A stretch of DNA of 64,000 nt. Origin: Sphingopyxis sp. USTB-05 (lineage in GTDB: Bacteria > Pseudomonadota > Alphaproteobacteria > Sphingomonadales > Sphingomonadaceae). Made by a program: the position numbers and the translations under genes. The stretch covers positions 2,666,001 to 2,730,000 of the forward strand of contig NZ_CP084712.1 in assembly GCF_023822045.1 (NCBI RefSeq), given 5' to 3'. The notes beneath the pieces were generated by a model. That model had not been told where the DNA came from and made no database searches. It saw only the letters and a list, made by a program, of their open reading frames with translations. Positions within the stretch are counted from its first letter, which is position 1, and each line of letters opens with the position of its first letter. Below are positions 18,491 to 29,302 of the stretch, in pieces.

Positions 18491-19326
18491 GCATCCAGCC
18501 GCAGACGCCGCTGCCCCCGCTGCGCGAGACCGTACGCACGCACGGGCTGCAGGCGAGCAAGGCGCTGGGGCAGAATTTCCTGTTCGACGAACAATTGCTC
18601 GACCGGATCGCGGCTATCCCCGGCGACCTCGATGGCGCCACGGTGTTCGAGGTGGGTCCGGGGCCCGGCGGGCTGACGCGCGCGCTGCTGCGCGCGGGGG
18701 CGAAGGTGATCGCGGTCGAACGCGACGACCGCTGCCTGCCGTTGCTTGCCGAACTCGGTGAAGCCTTTCCGGGCCAGCTTACGGTTATCGCCGACGATGC
18801 GATGGCGGTCGATGTCGACGCGCTGACCGGCGGCGCGCCTTATCATATCGTCGCCAACCTGCCCTATAATGTCGGCACCGCGCTGTTCACGCGCTGGCTG
18901 GAGCCTGCCGAGTGGCCGCCGCGCTGGCTGTCGCTGACGCTGATGTTCCAGCTCGAAGTCGCCGAGCGCATCGTCGCACCGGTCGGGACCGACGCCTATG
19001 GTCGGCTTGCAGTGCTCGCGCAGTGGCGTTCGACCGCGAAGATCGCAATGAAGGTGCATCGATCGGCCTTCACCCCGCCGCCCAAGGTCATGTCGGCGAT
19101 CGTGTACGTAACGCCGGCCGTGCAACCGGAGGGCATCGTCCCCAAGCTGCTGTCGCGGCTGACCGAAAAGGGATTTGGCCAGCGCCGCAAGATGCTCCGA
19201 CAGAGCCTGAAAGGTGTAGAGGGCGCAGTGTCGGCCGCCGAAGCGCTGGGGATCGAACCGACGCGGCGCGCTGAGACGGTCAGCGTCGCCGAATGGGTGG
19301 CACTGGCGCGCGCACTGGGTAGCTGA
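18487..19326 (+). CDS. rsmA: 16S rRNA dimethyladenosine transferase
   Basis: 279 residues. Dimethylates two adjacent adenosines in helix 45 of 16S rRNA during small-subunit maturation. It starts with GTG inside the pdxA stop (GTGA). Motifs: KALGQNFLFD, the SAM-binding VFEVGPGPGGLTRALL, the acidic VIAVERDD, and the catalytic NLPYNV. The C-terminal helical domain contains FGQRRKMLRQSLKG. Last gene of the surA operon. Confidence 0.98.
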   Translation: MSIQPQTPLPPLRETVRTHGLQASKALGQNFLFDEQLLDRIAAIPGDLDGATVFEVGPGPGGLTRALLRAGAKVIAVERDDRCLPLLAELGEAFPGQLTVIADDAMAVDVDALTGGAPYHIVANLPYNVGTALFTRWLEPAEWPPRWLSLTLMFQLEVAERIVAPVGTDAYGRLAVLAQWRSTAKIAMKVHRSAFTPPPKVMSAIVYVTPAVQPEGIVPKLLSRLTEKGFGQRRKMLRQSLKGVEGAVSAAEALGIEPTRRAETVSVAEWVALARALGS

Positions 19327-19659
19327 CGCGCATCGTCTCGAATGTCAGACTAGGGGTGGTGAGCTGTCGTTGCTCTCTTTGGACATCGCCCGGGTGGATC
19401 CGGGAACGGCGCAAGGGCGGCGCAATATTCCAAAGTTCAGGAAAGTTCAGCCCTATGAGCGCCCCGATTTGCAAGTCGCAGAGTGCTGGATGTGCGCGGC
19501 ACGTCCGATCATAGTCGCACCCGCAAGCAGGCAGCGACCGCTTTTGTTCACCGAATGAAAGAGCCGGATGAAGGCTGGCACGGCCGGATAATGTAGGAAA
19601 GACCTTTTTTAAGGCGATGTCGGTTTTGGCACGGTGAGTTGTCGTTCGTCCCGCATCTT
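19327..19659. other. Intergenic region, no gene recognised
   Basis: Part of a 609-base gap between rsmA and a convergent TPR gene. No supported gene or RNA. A short direct repeat GGTGAGYTGTCGTT occurs near 19357 and again near 19633. The rest of the gap holds two family A palindromes. Confidence 0.5.
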
Positions 19660-19732
19660 CGTCACCCCGGACTTGATCCGGGGTCCATGACGATGGTGCG
19701 GCTATGGATCCCGGATCAAGTCCGGGATGACG
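19660..19732. repeat. Dispersed palindromic repeat, family A
   Basis: Inverted repeat opening CGTCACCCCGGACTTGATCC and closing GGATCAAGTCCGGGATGACG, separated by about 33 bases. It is the tidiest copy of the family in the window. Confidence 0.88.
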
Positions 19733-19771
19733 AAGAAAGATAGGATAAGCCCCTGGTCGTTACCCGTCTTT

Positions 19772-19864
19772 CGTCATCCTGGGTTTGACCCGGGATCCCG
19801 CTTTTTTGGACGCGCTTACTGGCTTTGACCTCAAGCGGGACCCCGGATCAAGTCCGGGGTGACG
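19772..19864. repeat. Dispersed palindromic repeat, family A
   Basis: Second copy, 39 bases after the first, opening CGTCATCCTGGGTTTGACCC and closing CCGGATCAAGTCCGGGGTGACG in outline. Its inner part (cgggatcccgctttttt ... aagcgggaccc) matches the copy at 15698-15788. Confidence 0.85.
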
Positions 19865-19935
19865 AGGATGTGGAGGGCAGCAATCGGTCGTTGGCCGCCA
19901 TTCTCGATTGCAACCCGGATAAGCGGGAGCGACGA

Positions 19936-20466
19936 TCAATTTTTGTTGCTGGTCGTCCCGACCGTGGCGACCACCGGCTTCGGCACCAGCACTTCGGCGG
20001 CGACGACGCGCTTCGATGCACTCGATGCGATCGCCTTTTCGAGCGCCGCGACCTGCGGGCATTTGTCGCCGCACACGCGCTGCGCCTCGGCCAGCTTTTC
20101 GCGCGCGAGTTCGAGCGCACCCTTGTCGGCAAGCGCTTCGCCCTGCCCCGTCAGCGCGACGATGTCGTTGGGCTCAAGCACGAGCGCTTCGCGATAGAGG
20201 CCGATCGCCTTGCCCGGCAGGCCCTGAGCGCGGGCGACCTGCGCCAGCGCAATGATCGCCGAGCGGTTGCGCGGGTCGGCCGCGAGCGCCGATTCATAAA
20301 GGTCGATCGCCTGATCGAGTTCGCCGGCTTCCTGCGCCTTTTGCCCTTCGTGCTGAAGTGCGATCGAGCGCGGCAAAATGTCGTTATCGGCGCGTTGCGC
20401 ATCGGATACCGTGGGCAGGCTGGCGAGGATCACACCCGCAGTTAGAGCCAAAAAGCCGACGCGCAT
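19936..20466 (-). CDS. Tetratricopeptide-repeat secreted protein
   Basis: 176 residues from the ATG at 20466, which has GGGAGA upstream and gives a signal peptide (MRVGFLALTAGVILASLPTV, cleaved near SDA). About three TPR units cover residues 35-130 (EAGELDQAIDLYESALAADP, QGLPGKAIGLYREALVLEP, ALADKGALELAREKLAEAQ). Such proteins are periplasmic scaffolds; the partner is unknown. The Ser/Lys/Val-rich tail is probably disordered. It lies 32 bases downstream of the RNA methyltransferase gene. Confidence 0.85.
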   Translation of the reverse strand: MRVGFLALTAGVILASLPTVSDAQRADNDILPRSIALQHEGQKAQEAGELDQAIDLYESALAADPRNRSAIIALAQVARAQGLPGKAIGLYREALVLEPNDIVALTGQGEALADKGALELAREKLAEAQRVCGDKCPQVAALEKAIASSASKRVVAAEVLVPKPVVATVGTTSNKN

Positions 20467-20498
20467 CGCATTCTCCCATCGCTTCATTACAGGCGATG

Positions 20499-21689
20499 CT
20501 AACATGGCGCGGTCAGCCGTGCGAGAAAAAATCCGTCGCATCCGTCGCGCGCCGGAGTCAGCAGAAATCCGCTACCCGCAGCGCGGCCGATGCCGTCCGG
20601 AAGGATATCGGTATCGGCCGTCCAGCCGGGATGCCGGTTCAGAAAATCGTCCACCTGTGCCCGCCCCTCGCGCGTGATGATCGAGCAGACAGCATAAAGA
20701 AGTTTGCCGCCCGGCGCCACAAGATCGGCGCCGATGTCCATCAACTTGGCCTGTTCGGCGACGTGACGGTCAAGCCGAGCGGGGGTCGAGCGCCAGCGCA
20801 GTTCGGGGCTGCGCCGCCAGGTGCCGCTGCCCGAGCAAGGAGCGTCGACGATGACGCGATCGGCTTTGCCCATCCGGTCGGCGAGCATCGCGCGTTCCTG
20901 CGCTGGATTGAGCAGCAGCGTTTCGATCGTCGTTGCCCCGGCGCGGTCGGCGCGCGGCGGCAATTGCTGAAGCCGCGCGCGGTTGGTATCGCAGGCCAGG
21001 ATCGCGGCTTCGTCAGCCGTCGCCGAAGCGATCGCGAGCGTCTTGCCGCCGGCACCGGCACAAAGATCGATGATCACCTGCCCGGCTTCGGCCTCGAGCG
21101 CGGCGGCGGCATATTGGCTCGCGGCGTCCTGCACCTCGAACTGACCCTCGGCATAGGACGCATGTTGGACCGCCGCAGTTTCGCCGGGCAGACGCCAGCC
21201 GTCCGCAAGGCCGGCGATCGCTTCGCCGTCCGGAAAGATCAGTGCGAGTTCATCGCGGCTGGAGCGCAATCGATTGGCGCGCAAGTCGAGCGGCGCGCGC
21301 GCCAGCATCGCCTCGCGCTCCGCCTTGCCGATCAGCGGGTCAAAGAGTTTCATCAGTGCGGTGGTGGCGATCCCGGTTTCGGCGCGCGGTTCATCGGCCG
21401 AAATGACTGCCGGGCCATAGGATGCGCCATTGAACAATGCGGCGAGTTCGGGGTCGGCATCGGCAAGCGCAAGCATCGCGGCGCGGCCTGAAGCCGGCAC
21501 CGAACGCACGCCGCGGATCGCATCATAAACATGGTTGCGGATCGCGCGGCGATCCTTCGATCCAGCATAACGGCGCGCGCGCATCGCCTCGGCAAAGATC
21601 GCGTCGGCAGGTGCTCCACCGTCGCGCGCGGAGGTGGCGATGGCATCGAGGATTTCGATCGCAGTCTGGACGCGCGCAGCCGGGGTCAT
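20499..21689 (-). CDS. RsmB/NOP-family RNA m5C methyltransferase
   Basis: 396 residues. Probably methylates C5 of cytosine in rRNA. The N-terminal NusB-like region (about 1-140) precedes a Rossmann methyltransferase domain with the SAM loop DLCAGAGGKT (208-217). The catalytic cysteine pair typical of the family is present: Cys285 in VDAPCSGSGTW and Cys335 in LYAVCSI. It may be RsmB itself, but the exact target base cannot be assigned, so no symbol is given. Confidence 0.92.
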   Translation of the reverse strand: MTPAARVQTAIEILDAIATSARDGGAPADAIFAEAMRARRYAGSKDRRAIRNHVYDAIRGVRSVPASGRAAMLALADADPELAALFNGASYGPAVISADEPRAETGIATTALMKLFDPLIGKAEREAMLARAPLDLRANRLRSSRDELALIFPDGEAIAGLADGWRLPGETAAVQHASYAEGQFEVQDAASQYAAAALEAEAGQVIIDLCAGAGGKTLAIASATADEAAILACDTNRARLQQLPPRADRAGATTIETLLLNPAQERAMLADRMGKADRVIVDAPCSGSGTWRRSPELRWRSTPARLDRHVAEQAKLMDIGADLVAPGGKLLYAVCSIITREGRAQVDDFLNRHPGWTADTDILPDGIGRAAGSGFLLTPARDGCDGFFLARLTAPC

Positions 21690-21708
21690 AAGTTCAACCT
21701 TTCTTCCC

Positions 21709-21790
21709 CGTCAATGCGAGGAGCGAAGCAACGACGCCGTCCAGTGCGGACTATCCGTTCTGGATTGTTTTCGATGCGCTCGCAATGACG
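21709..21790. repeat. Dispersed palindromic repeat, family B
   Basis: Imperfect inverted repeat between guaB and the methyltransferase gene: it opens CGTCAATGCGAGGAGCGAAG and closes GCGCTCGCAATGACG. A shortened relative lies at 54567-54596. It may double as the guaB terminator stem. Confidence 0.75.
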
Positions 21791-21800
21791 ACAGGGCGGA

Positions 21801-23378
<1,578 letters not shown>

Positions 23379-23438
23379 TTATTTCGTATAGCTTGGGGCA
23401 CCGCTTCGGCGCGCCGGAAACCAACGCCGCACCCGGTG

Positions 23439-23458
23439 CAATGTAACCGGTTGCATTG
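23439..23458. promoter_or_regulatory. LacI-type operator in front of the sugar MFS gene
   Basis: CAATGTAACC/GGTTGCATTG: 9 of 10 positions are complementary about the centre. It lies 60 bases before the transporter start and shares the core with sites at 26005-26016 and 37887-37900. Confidence 0.8.
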
Positions 23459-23517
23459 CCTCCGGCCGCTCGTTAGACCGCTGCGCATAACATAGTTTCG
23501 GCGAAGAGGATATTCCG

Positions 23518-24882
23518 ATGAACGAGCCCAGCCAGGCGACCACCCTTAGCGGAGGCCGGTCGAATGCCATGGCGGCCTTCGCGGCAGTGACCGTACTTTT
23601 CTTTGCCTGGGGCTTCATCACCTCGCTGATCGATCCGCTCGTCGCCGCGGTAAAAGGCATCTTCACGCTGAGCGACGCCGAAGCACAACTGTCGGCGTCG
23701 GCCTTCTTCATCGCCTATGGCCTGATGTCATTCCCCGCCGCAGCCCTGATCGCGCGTTTCCATTCGGTGCCGTCGATCCTGACGGCGCTATCGACGATGG
23801 TCGTCGGCTGCCTCGTCATGCTCGCGGCCGCGAACCTTGCGGTTTATCCGCTCGTGCTGGCGGGTCTCTTCATCCTCGCAAGCGGCATCACCATCCTGCA
23901 GGTCGCGGCCAACCCGCTCGCAGCGGCGCTTGGCGATCCTAAGCGCAGCCATTTTCGCCTGACCTTCAGCCAGACCTTCAACAGCTTCGGCACCTTCCTC
24001 GGCCCGCTCATCGGCGCGCACCTGTTCCTGGAGGGTGTCGAGGTCAAGGAAGGCACGGTGGTCACCGAAGCCGTGCGGGCCCAGGCGCTGGGCGGGATCG
24101 ATTCGGCGTATTTCTGGATCTGCGGCCTGATCGTCGCCCTGCTGCTGTTCTTCTGGGTCAGCCGGCGGATCGTCAACGACGCGGTGCCCCCCGCGCCGAT
24201 CGGCGAACGCGCCGGCATGGGCGAACTGATCCGCGAGGCTTTTTCGTCGCGCTGGGCGCTTCTCGGCGGGCTCGCGATCTTCCTTTACGTCGGCGCCGAA
24301 GTCGCAATCGGAACGCAGATGGCGCTGTTCCTCAACAGCGATGCGATCTGGGGCCAGTCGGACGCCGCCTTCGGCGTCTTTGGCTGGATCATGGGCAGCG
24401 ACGGCGTTCCAGGGGTTTCGTTGCAGGAGGCCGGCAAGGCGGTGGCGCTCTATTGGGGCGGCGCGATGATCGGCCGCGCGATCGGTTCGGTGCTGCTCGC
24501 ACGCTTCTCCGCATCGAAGATGCTGGCGACCTTTACCGCCATCGCCGCTCTGCTCTGTCTTTATGTCGCGGTCGTCGGCGGGGTGAATGCGGGCTTCGTC
24601 GCGCTGTCGATCGGCCTGTTCAACTCGATCATGTTCCCGGTGATCTTCACCCTGACGCTCGAACGCTCGACCGCGCGCGCCGAGGCGACGTCGGGGCTGC
24701 TCTGCACCGCGATCGTCGGCGGCGCGGTGATCCCCTATTTCATCGGCCTGCTGTCGGGTGCGGTCGGCTATGCTGCGGCGCTGGTTCTGCCCGCCGCCTG
24801 CTACGTCGCGCTATGCGTTTTTGCCATCGCGGCCGGGCGCGCCCCTGCGCGGCAGGCCGGCGCGGGCGTGACAGTCCACTGA
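23518..24882 (+). CDS. Sugar MFS permease, FucP/GluP-like
   Basis: 454 residues with about 12 hydrophobic segments. The opening FFAWGFITSLIDPLV, the GITILQVAANPLAAALGDP segment and RLTFSQTFNSFGTFLGPLIG are the signature of the FucP/GluP branch, which imports hexoses by proton symport. Here it probably takes up glucose or a small glucoside released by the neighbouring glycosidases. A LacI-type operator lies upstream, and the ABC ATPase gene follows after 22 bases. The substrate is inferred from context. Confidence 0.88.
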   Translation: MNEPSQATTLSGGRSNAMAAFAAVTVLFFAWGFITSLIDPLVAAVKGIFTLSDAEAQLSASAFFIAYGLMSFPAAALIARFHSVPSILTALSTMVVGCLVMLAAANLAVYPLVLAGLFILASGITILQVAANPLAAALGDPKRSHFRLTFSQTFNSFGTFLGPLIGAHLFLEGVEVKEGTVVTEAVRAQALGGIDSAYFWICGLIVALLLFFWVSRRIVNDAVPPAPIGERAGMGELIREAFSSRWALLGGLAIFLYVGAEVAIGTQMALFLNSDAIWGQSDAAFGVFGWIMGSDGVPGVSLQEAGKAVALYWGGAMIGRAIGSVLLARFSASKMLATFTAIAALLCLYVAVVGGVNAGFVALSIGLFNSIMFPVIFTLTLERSTARAEATSGLLCTAIVGGAVIPYFIGLLSGAVGYAAALVLPAACYVALCVFAIAAGRAPARQAGAGVTVH

Positions 24883-24904
24883 GGGCGCCGGGACCGAGGG
24901 GACA

Positions 24905-25987
24905 ATGGCCGGACTGTCGATCCGTGATGCACGCAAAAGCTTCGGCGCCACCGAAGTTCTGAAGGGCGTTTCGATCGACGTCGCCGATGGTGAATTCACC
25001 GTCATCGTCGGGCCGTCGGGGTGCGGCAAATCGACTCTGCTACGCTCGGTCGCAGGGCTTGAGGAGCTGACAGGCGGTAGCATCGTCATTGGCGACCGCG
25101 ATGTGACGGCTCTTGCGCCGTCCGAACGCGGGATCGCGATGGTGTTCCAGTCCTATGCGCTTTATCCGCACCTGACGGTCTATGAGAATATGGCGTTCGG
25201 GCTGCGCATCGCAAAGGCGGACAAGAGCGCGATCGACGTCGCAGTACGCCGCGCCGCGGCCATATTGAACATCGAAGCGCTTCTCGAGCGCAAGCCCGCA
25301 GCGCTGTCGGGCGGGCAGCGGCAGCGCGTCGCGATCGGGCGCGCGATCGTGCGCCAGCCGCAGATATTCCTGTTCGACGAACCGCTATCGAATCTCGACG
25401 CCGATCTGCGGGTACGGATGCGCTACGAATTTGCGAGTCTGCACCGCCAACTCGGCACGACAACGCTGTACGTCACGCACGATCAGGTCGAGGCAATGAC
25501 GCTCGCCGACCGGATCATCGTGCTGCGCGACGGCCGCATCGAACAGGTCGGCACGCCGCGCGAGCTTTACGCGCGGCCCGCGAATATATTCGTCGCGCAA
25601 TTTCTGGGTACCCCGCGGATGAACATCTTGGCCGCAACGGTGTTGGAGAATGGCCGGGCGACGCTCGCTGACGGCCGCACCATCGCCCTACCCGTCCTTG
25701 CAAAGCCGCTCGCGGCCGGAACGCCGCTGTCGATCGGCATCCGGCCCGAGGATATTGCGATCGGCGATGCCCCCGATGGGCTGCCCTTCACGATCCGCTT
25801 TATCGAGCGGCTCGGAGGCCTTGCAACACTGCATCTGGGCGGACGCGATGGCGACGAAGCGATCGCTTGCCAGTTGCGCGACGACGGCAGCCTCGAAGAG
25901 GGCGACCTGATAGCCGCATCATTTGCGCCACAGCATCTACATCTATTCGACACCGAGGGCCAAGCGTTGGGAAAAGCGGGGGAATGA
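24905..25987 (+). CDS. Sugar ABC transporter ATP-binding protein (MalK/UgpC/MsiK type)
   Basis: 360 residues. Walker A GPSGCGKST (about 37-45), Q-loop FQSYALYPHLTV, signature LSGGQRQRVAIGRAI, Walker B IFLFDEPLSNLD and the H-loop VTHDQVEA are intact. A C-terminal TOBE/OB region (about 240-355) contains IGIRPEDIAIGD, as in the MalK subfamily that energises carbohydrate importers. Its partner permeases and binding protein lie past lacI. Gene order MFS-ATPase-lacI-SBP-permease-permease places it in the same regulon. Confidence 0.93.
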   Translation: MAGLSIRDARKSFGATEVLKGVSIDVADGEFTVIVGPSGCGKSTLLRSVAGLEELTGGSIVIGDRDVTALAPSERGIAMVFQSYALYPHLTVYENMAFGLRIAKADKSAIDVAVRRAAAILNIEALLERKPAALSGGQRQRVAIGRAIVRQPQIFLFDEPLSNLDADLRVRMRYEFASLHRQLGTTTLYVTHDQVEAMTLADRIIVLRDGRIEQVGTPRELYARPANIFVAQFLGTPRMNILAATVLENGRATLADGRTIALPVLAKPLAAGTPLSIGIRPEDIAIGDAPDGLPFTIRFIERLGGLATLHLGGRDGDEAIACQLRDDGSLEEGDLIAASFAPQHLHLFDTEGQALGKAGE

Positions 25988-26004
25988 CCTTGCATTTCGC
26001 CCGT

Positions 26005-26016
26005 GTAACCGGTTAC
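26005..26016. promoter_or_regulatory. LacI-type operator in front of lacI
   Basis: Perfect 12-base palindrome GTAACCGGTTAC. It sits between a possible -35 (TTGCAT, from 25990) and a possible -10, 89 bases before the regulator start, consistent with autoregulation and control of the downstream transport genes. Confidence 0.8.
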
Positions 26017-26104
26017 CCTACCGGAGTTTCCGCACCCGGCAAGATGACGAGCACGGAGTCGCAACGGCGACCCGACGCGGTATGAGGGAAAGGGGCCCGA
26101 CAAT

Positions 26105-27124
26105 ATGGCTACATTGAGGGACGTCGCCCGCGAAGCGGGGGTTTCGGTGGCGACGGCATCGCGGGCAATCAACGGGCTCGGCAATGTCACCGCACCGACG
26201 AAAGCCGCGGTAATGGCCGCAGTCAAAAAGCTGAATTTCGTCCCACACAGCGGCGCGCGCAGCCTGACGCGGCGCAAGACCGATACGGTGGGGGTGATCC
26301 TGCCCGACCTGTTCGGCGAATTCTTCTCCGAAATCATCCGCGGCATCGATCTGGTCGCGCATGAATCGGGTATGCACCTGCTCCTCGGCAACATGCACGG
26401 CAGCACGCACGAAACCGCCGCCGCGATCGCGGCGATGCGCGGGCGCGTCGACGGATTGCTCGTGATGCCGCCCGACTTGAAGCCCGAACTGCTGTCCGAT
26501 TATCTCGACCCTGCGCTGCCGACGGTGCTGCTCAACTATGATGCGGGCTCGCTCGACCTGCCTTTCGTCGCGGTCGACAATTATCGCGGCGCCTATGCGA
26601 TGACCGAGGCACTGCTCGCGCGCGGGGCGCGGCAGGTCGTTCATATCGCGGGGCCGAAGCATAATCGCGACGCGCGCGACCGGCAGCGCGGCTTCGTCGA
26701 CGCGATGGCGAAAATCGGCGGCGTGCGAAATCCGGCGATCCTGCCCGGCGATTTTTCGGAAGAGAGCGGGCTGAAGGCCGCCGGGCTGCTTGTACAGGGG
26801 CAATTGCCCGCGGATGCGGTGTTCGCCGCAAACGACCAGATGGCTGTCGGTCTGATCGCAGGACTCGCCGAAGCGGGCAAGTCGGTGCCGGGCGACATCA
26901 TGGTCGCGGGCTTCGACGATATCCCGCTCGCGCGACACCTCAATCCGTCGCTGTCGACGATGCAGGTCCATATCGACCGGTTGGGATCGACCGCGATGAT
27001 GATGTTGCTGCGCATATTGCGCGGCGAGACGCTCGGCGCGGCAAGCGCAACGATCCTGACCCCTGCGCTGATCGCGCGCGGCACGACCGGCACCGTGGTT
27101 ACGGCGCGCGGCGCACACGCATGA
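26105..27124 (+). CDS. LacI-family transcriptional regulator of the glucan locus
   Basis: 339 residues. The N-terminal helix-turn-helix and hinge helix (TLRDVAREAGVSVATASRAI, residues 3-22, then FVPHSGARSLTRRKT) precede a periplasmic-binding-protein-like effector domain (about 60-330) with VGVILPDLFGEFFSEIIRGI and GFDDIPLARHLNPSLSTM. It should repress the locus and be released by a sugar. The GTAACCGGTT operators at three promoters, including its own, are the likely targets. The binding protein gene follows after 16 bases. Confidence 0.94.
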   Translation: MATLRDVAREAGVSVATASRAINGLGNVTAPTKAAVMAAVKKLNFVPHSGARSLTRRKTDTVGVILPDLFGEFFSEIIRGIDLVAHESGMHLLLGNMHGSTHETAAAIAAMRGRVDGLLVMPPDLKPELLSDYLDPALPTVLLNYDAGSLDLPFVAVDNYRGAYAMTEALLARGARQVVHIAGPKHNRDARDRQRGFVDAMAKIGGVRNPAILPGDFSEESGLKAAGLLVQGQLPADAVFAANDQMAVGLIAGLAEAGKSVPGDIMVAGFDDIPLARHLNPSLSTMQVHIDRLGSTAMMMLLRILRGETLGAASATILTPALIARGTTGTVVTARGAHA

Positions 27125-27140
27125 CCCCTATGGGCGCCCG

Positions 27141-28409
27141 ATGCAGTTAACGCGGCGCCAGATGACGGGCGCCCTGGCGGCGCTGCCCCTGCTCCCGATG
27201 CTCGGCGCATGCGAAGCACGGCACGGCGACGCATTGACGATCTGGGCAATGGGCAATGAAGGCGCGAACTTGCCTGCATTGCTGAAAGACCTTGCGCTGC
27301 CCGCGAGCATGCCGCCGATCAAGGTACAGCCGCTGCCATGGACCGCGGCGCACGAGAAATTGCTTACCGGCTTTGCCGGCGGCTCGCTGCCCGCAATCGG
27401 ACAGGTCGGCAATAGCTGGATCGCCGAAATGGCCGCGATCGGCGCGATTGCGCCGGTGCCTGCGTCGGCCGAAGCGCTACTCGGCGACCAGTTCGCCGCG
27501 GTGGTCGACACCAATCGGATCGCGGGCAAAACCTGGGCGGTGCCCTGGTACGTCGACACGCGGCTGCAATTCTACCGCAAGGATCTGTTCGAGCGCGCGG
27601 GCTATGCCGCGCCACCGACGGGCTGGGACGCGTGGAAAGCGGCGCTACACAAGGTCAAGCAGCAAGCGGCCGACGGTAATTATGCCCTGCTTTATCCGCT
27701 CAACGAATATGAGCAGTTGACGACGCTCGCTCTGTCGGCGGGCGCGCGGATGCTGCGTGACGAGGGGTCGCGCGGCGCATTTTCTGACCCCGAATTCAAG
27801 GCAGCGCTGACTTTCTATAAGTCGCTGTTCGACGAAGGCCTCGCCCCTCGGGCATCGTCGGCGCAGATCGCGAACATCTGGAACGAGTTTGCACGCGGCT
27901 ATTTCAGCGTCTTCCTGTCAGGCCCCTGGACGATCGGCGACCTCAACAATCGCCTGCCACCAGCGATGCGCGCGCGATGGGCCACAGCGCCCAACCCGGG
28001 GCCCGACGGTATTGGATCGGCCGCGCCGGGCGGATCGAGCCTTGTGGTCTTTGCCGGGACAGCGGACAGCGATGCGGCGTGGGGCGTGCTGACGCGCCTC
28101 CTCGCTCCCGCTGCGCAATTGCGGTTCCACGAACTGACCGGCAGCCTGCCCGCACGGCGGTCGGTATGGCGCGAAGCGGGTCTGGCCACAAATCCGCTCG
28201 TTGCGCCCTTCGCGACGCAGCTCGATCGCGCGACGGCGTTGCCGAAGGTGCCTGAGTGGGAACGCATCGTTACCGAGATGCAGGTCGTCGCCGAACGCAT
28301 GGTGCGCGGGCAATATAGCATCGACGCCGCAGCAGCCGAGATCGACCGGCGTGCCGACCGATTGCTCGAAAAGCGGCGCTGGATGCTCGGCAAGGGGAAG
28401 GCGCTATGA
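27141..28409 (+). CDS. ABC sugar-binding lipoprotein (family 1 SBP)
   Basis: 422 residues. The leader contains a twin-arginine-like LTRRQMTGAL and a lipobox LGAC with Cys24, so it is a membrane-anchored periplasmic lipoprotein. The mature part has the MalE-like pattern: LTIWAMGNEGANLPALL, VPWYVDTRLQFYRKDLFERAGY and FSVFLSGPWTIGDL. It captures an oligosaccharide for the two permeases that follow. It ends four bases inside the first permease gene. Confidence 0.92.
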   Translation: MQLTRRQMTGALAALPLLPMLGACEARHGDALTIWAMGNEGANLPALLKDLALPASMPPIKVQPLPWTAAHEKLLTGFAGGSLPAIGQVGNSWIAEMAAIGAIAPVPASAEALLGDQFAAVVDTNRIAGKTWAVPWYVDTRLQFYRKDLFERAGYAAPPTGWDAWKAALHKVKQQAADGNYALLYPLNEYEQLTTLALSAGARMLRDEGSRGAFSDPEFKAALTFYKSLFDEGLAPRASSAQIANIWNEFARGYFSVFLSGPWTIGDLNNRLPPAMRARWATAPNPGPDGIGSAAPGGSSLVVFAGTADSDAAWGVLTRLLAPAAQLRFHELTGSLPARRSVWREAGLATNPLVAPFATQLDRATALPKVPEWERIVTEMQVVAERMVRGQYSIDAAAAEIDRRADRLLEKRRWMLGKGKAL

Positions 28410-29302
28410 GCGCGGCGTGGCGCCCCGGCGAAGCGCGTGCCGGCTGGGCGATGAGCGCGCCCGCGCTAGTCGCCATAACGGTATTTTTCGCCCTCCCGGC
28501 CGCCGCATCCCTGTTTCTGAGCTTCACCGATTTCGATATCTATGCGCTCGCCGATATCGGTAATCTGCGCTTCGTCGGATTCGAAAATTACGAAAGACTG
28601 GTCGACAACCCTCTGTTCTGGAAAGCGATGACGAATACGTTGCTGTTCGTCGCGGTCGGCACGCCCTTCATCGTCATGCTGTCGCTGTTCGCGGCCATGC
28701 TGGTCAACTCGCGCTGGCTGGCGTGGCGCCCCGTCTGGCGCGTCGCGCTGTTCGCGCCCTATGTGACGACGCTTGTCGCGACCGCCGTGGTATGGCGCTA
28801 TCTGCTCGATACGCGTTACGGGCTCGTCAATTATCTCCTCTCGCTCTTTGGGATGGCGCCGATCGACTGGCTCGGCAGCCCGCACGCGTCGCTGCCCGCG
28901 ATCCTGATATTCGTCGGCTGGAAGACCTTCGGCTATAATATGATCATCTTCCTCGCGGCTTTGCAGACGGTGCCGCGCGAACTCGATGAGGCCGCACGGA
29001 TCGACGGCGCGAGCTGGCTCACGCGGCTGCGCCATGTAACCTTGCCCGCCATCGCGCCGACGGTGCTGCTCGTCTCGGTCCTGACCGTGGCGGCGATGTT
29101 CCAGCTGTTCGCCGAACCCTATGTGATGACGCAGGGCGGCCCCGCGCAGTCGACCGTCACCATCCTCTATTTCATGTATGAGGAGGGTTTCAAATGGTGG
29201 AACCTCGGGTCGGGCGCGGCTGTCGCCTTTCTGCTGTTCCTCTGCATCCTTGCCGTCACGCTGGTGCAGCTGCGACTGGCGCGGCGGAGCGGCGCGATAT
29301 GA
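28406..29302 (+). CDS. Sugar ABC permease (MalF-like)
   Basis: 298 residues, six predicted membrane helices. The EAA loop that docks on the ATPase reads ELDEAARIDGASWLTRLRHVTLP near residue 195. The N-terminal segment (WAMSAPALVAITVFFALPAAASLFL) is typical of the first permease. It overlaps the binding protein gene and the second permease gene, each by ATGA. Confidence 0.94.
   Translation: MSAAWRPGEARAGWAMSAPALVAITVFFALPAAASLFLSFTDFDIYALADIGNLRFVGFENYERLVDNPLFWKAMTNTLLFVAVGTPFIVMLSLFAAMLVNSRWLAWRPVWRVALFAPYVTTLVATAVVWRYLLDTRYGLVNYLLSLFGMAPIDWLGSPHASLPAILIFVGWKTFGYNMIIFLAALQTVPRELDEAARIDGASWLTRLRHVTLPAIAPTVLLVSVLTVAAMFQLFAEPYVMTQGGPAQSTVTILYFMYEEGFKWWNLGSGAAVAFLLFLCILAVTLVQLRLARRSGAI

Noticed and set aside
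19370..19558. 62-codon plus-strand frame after rsmA
   Set aside because: No ribosome-binding sequence, no recognisable family; the composition looks like ordinary intergenic DNA.
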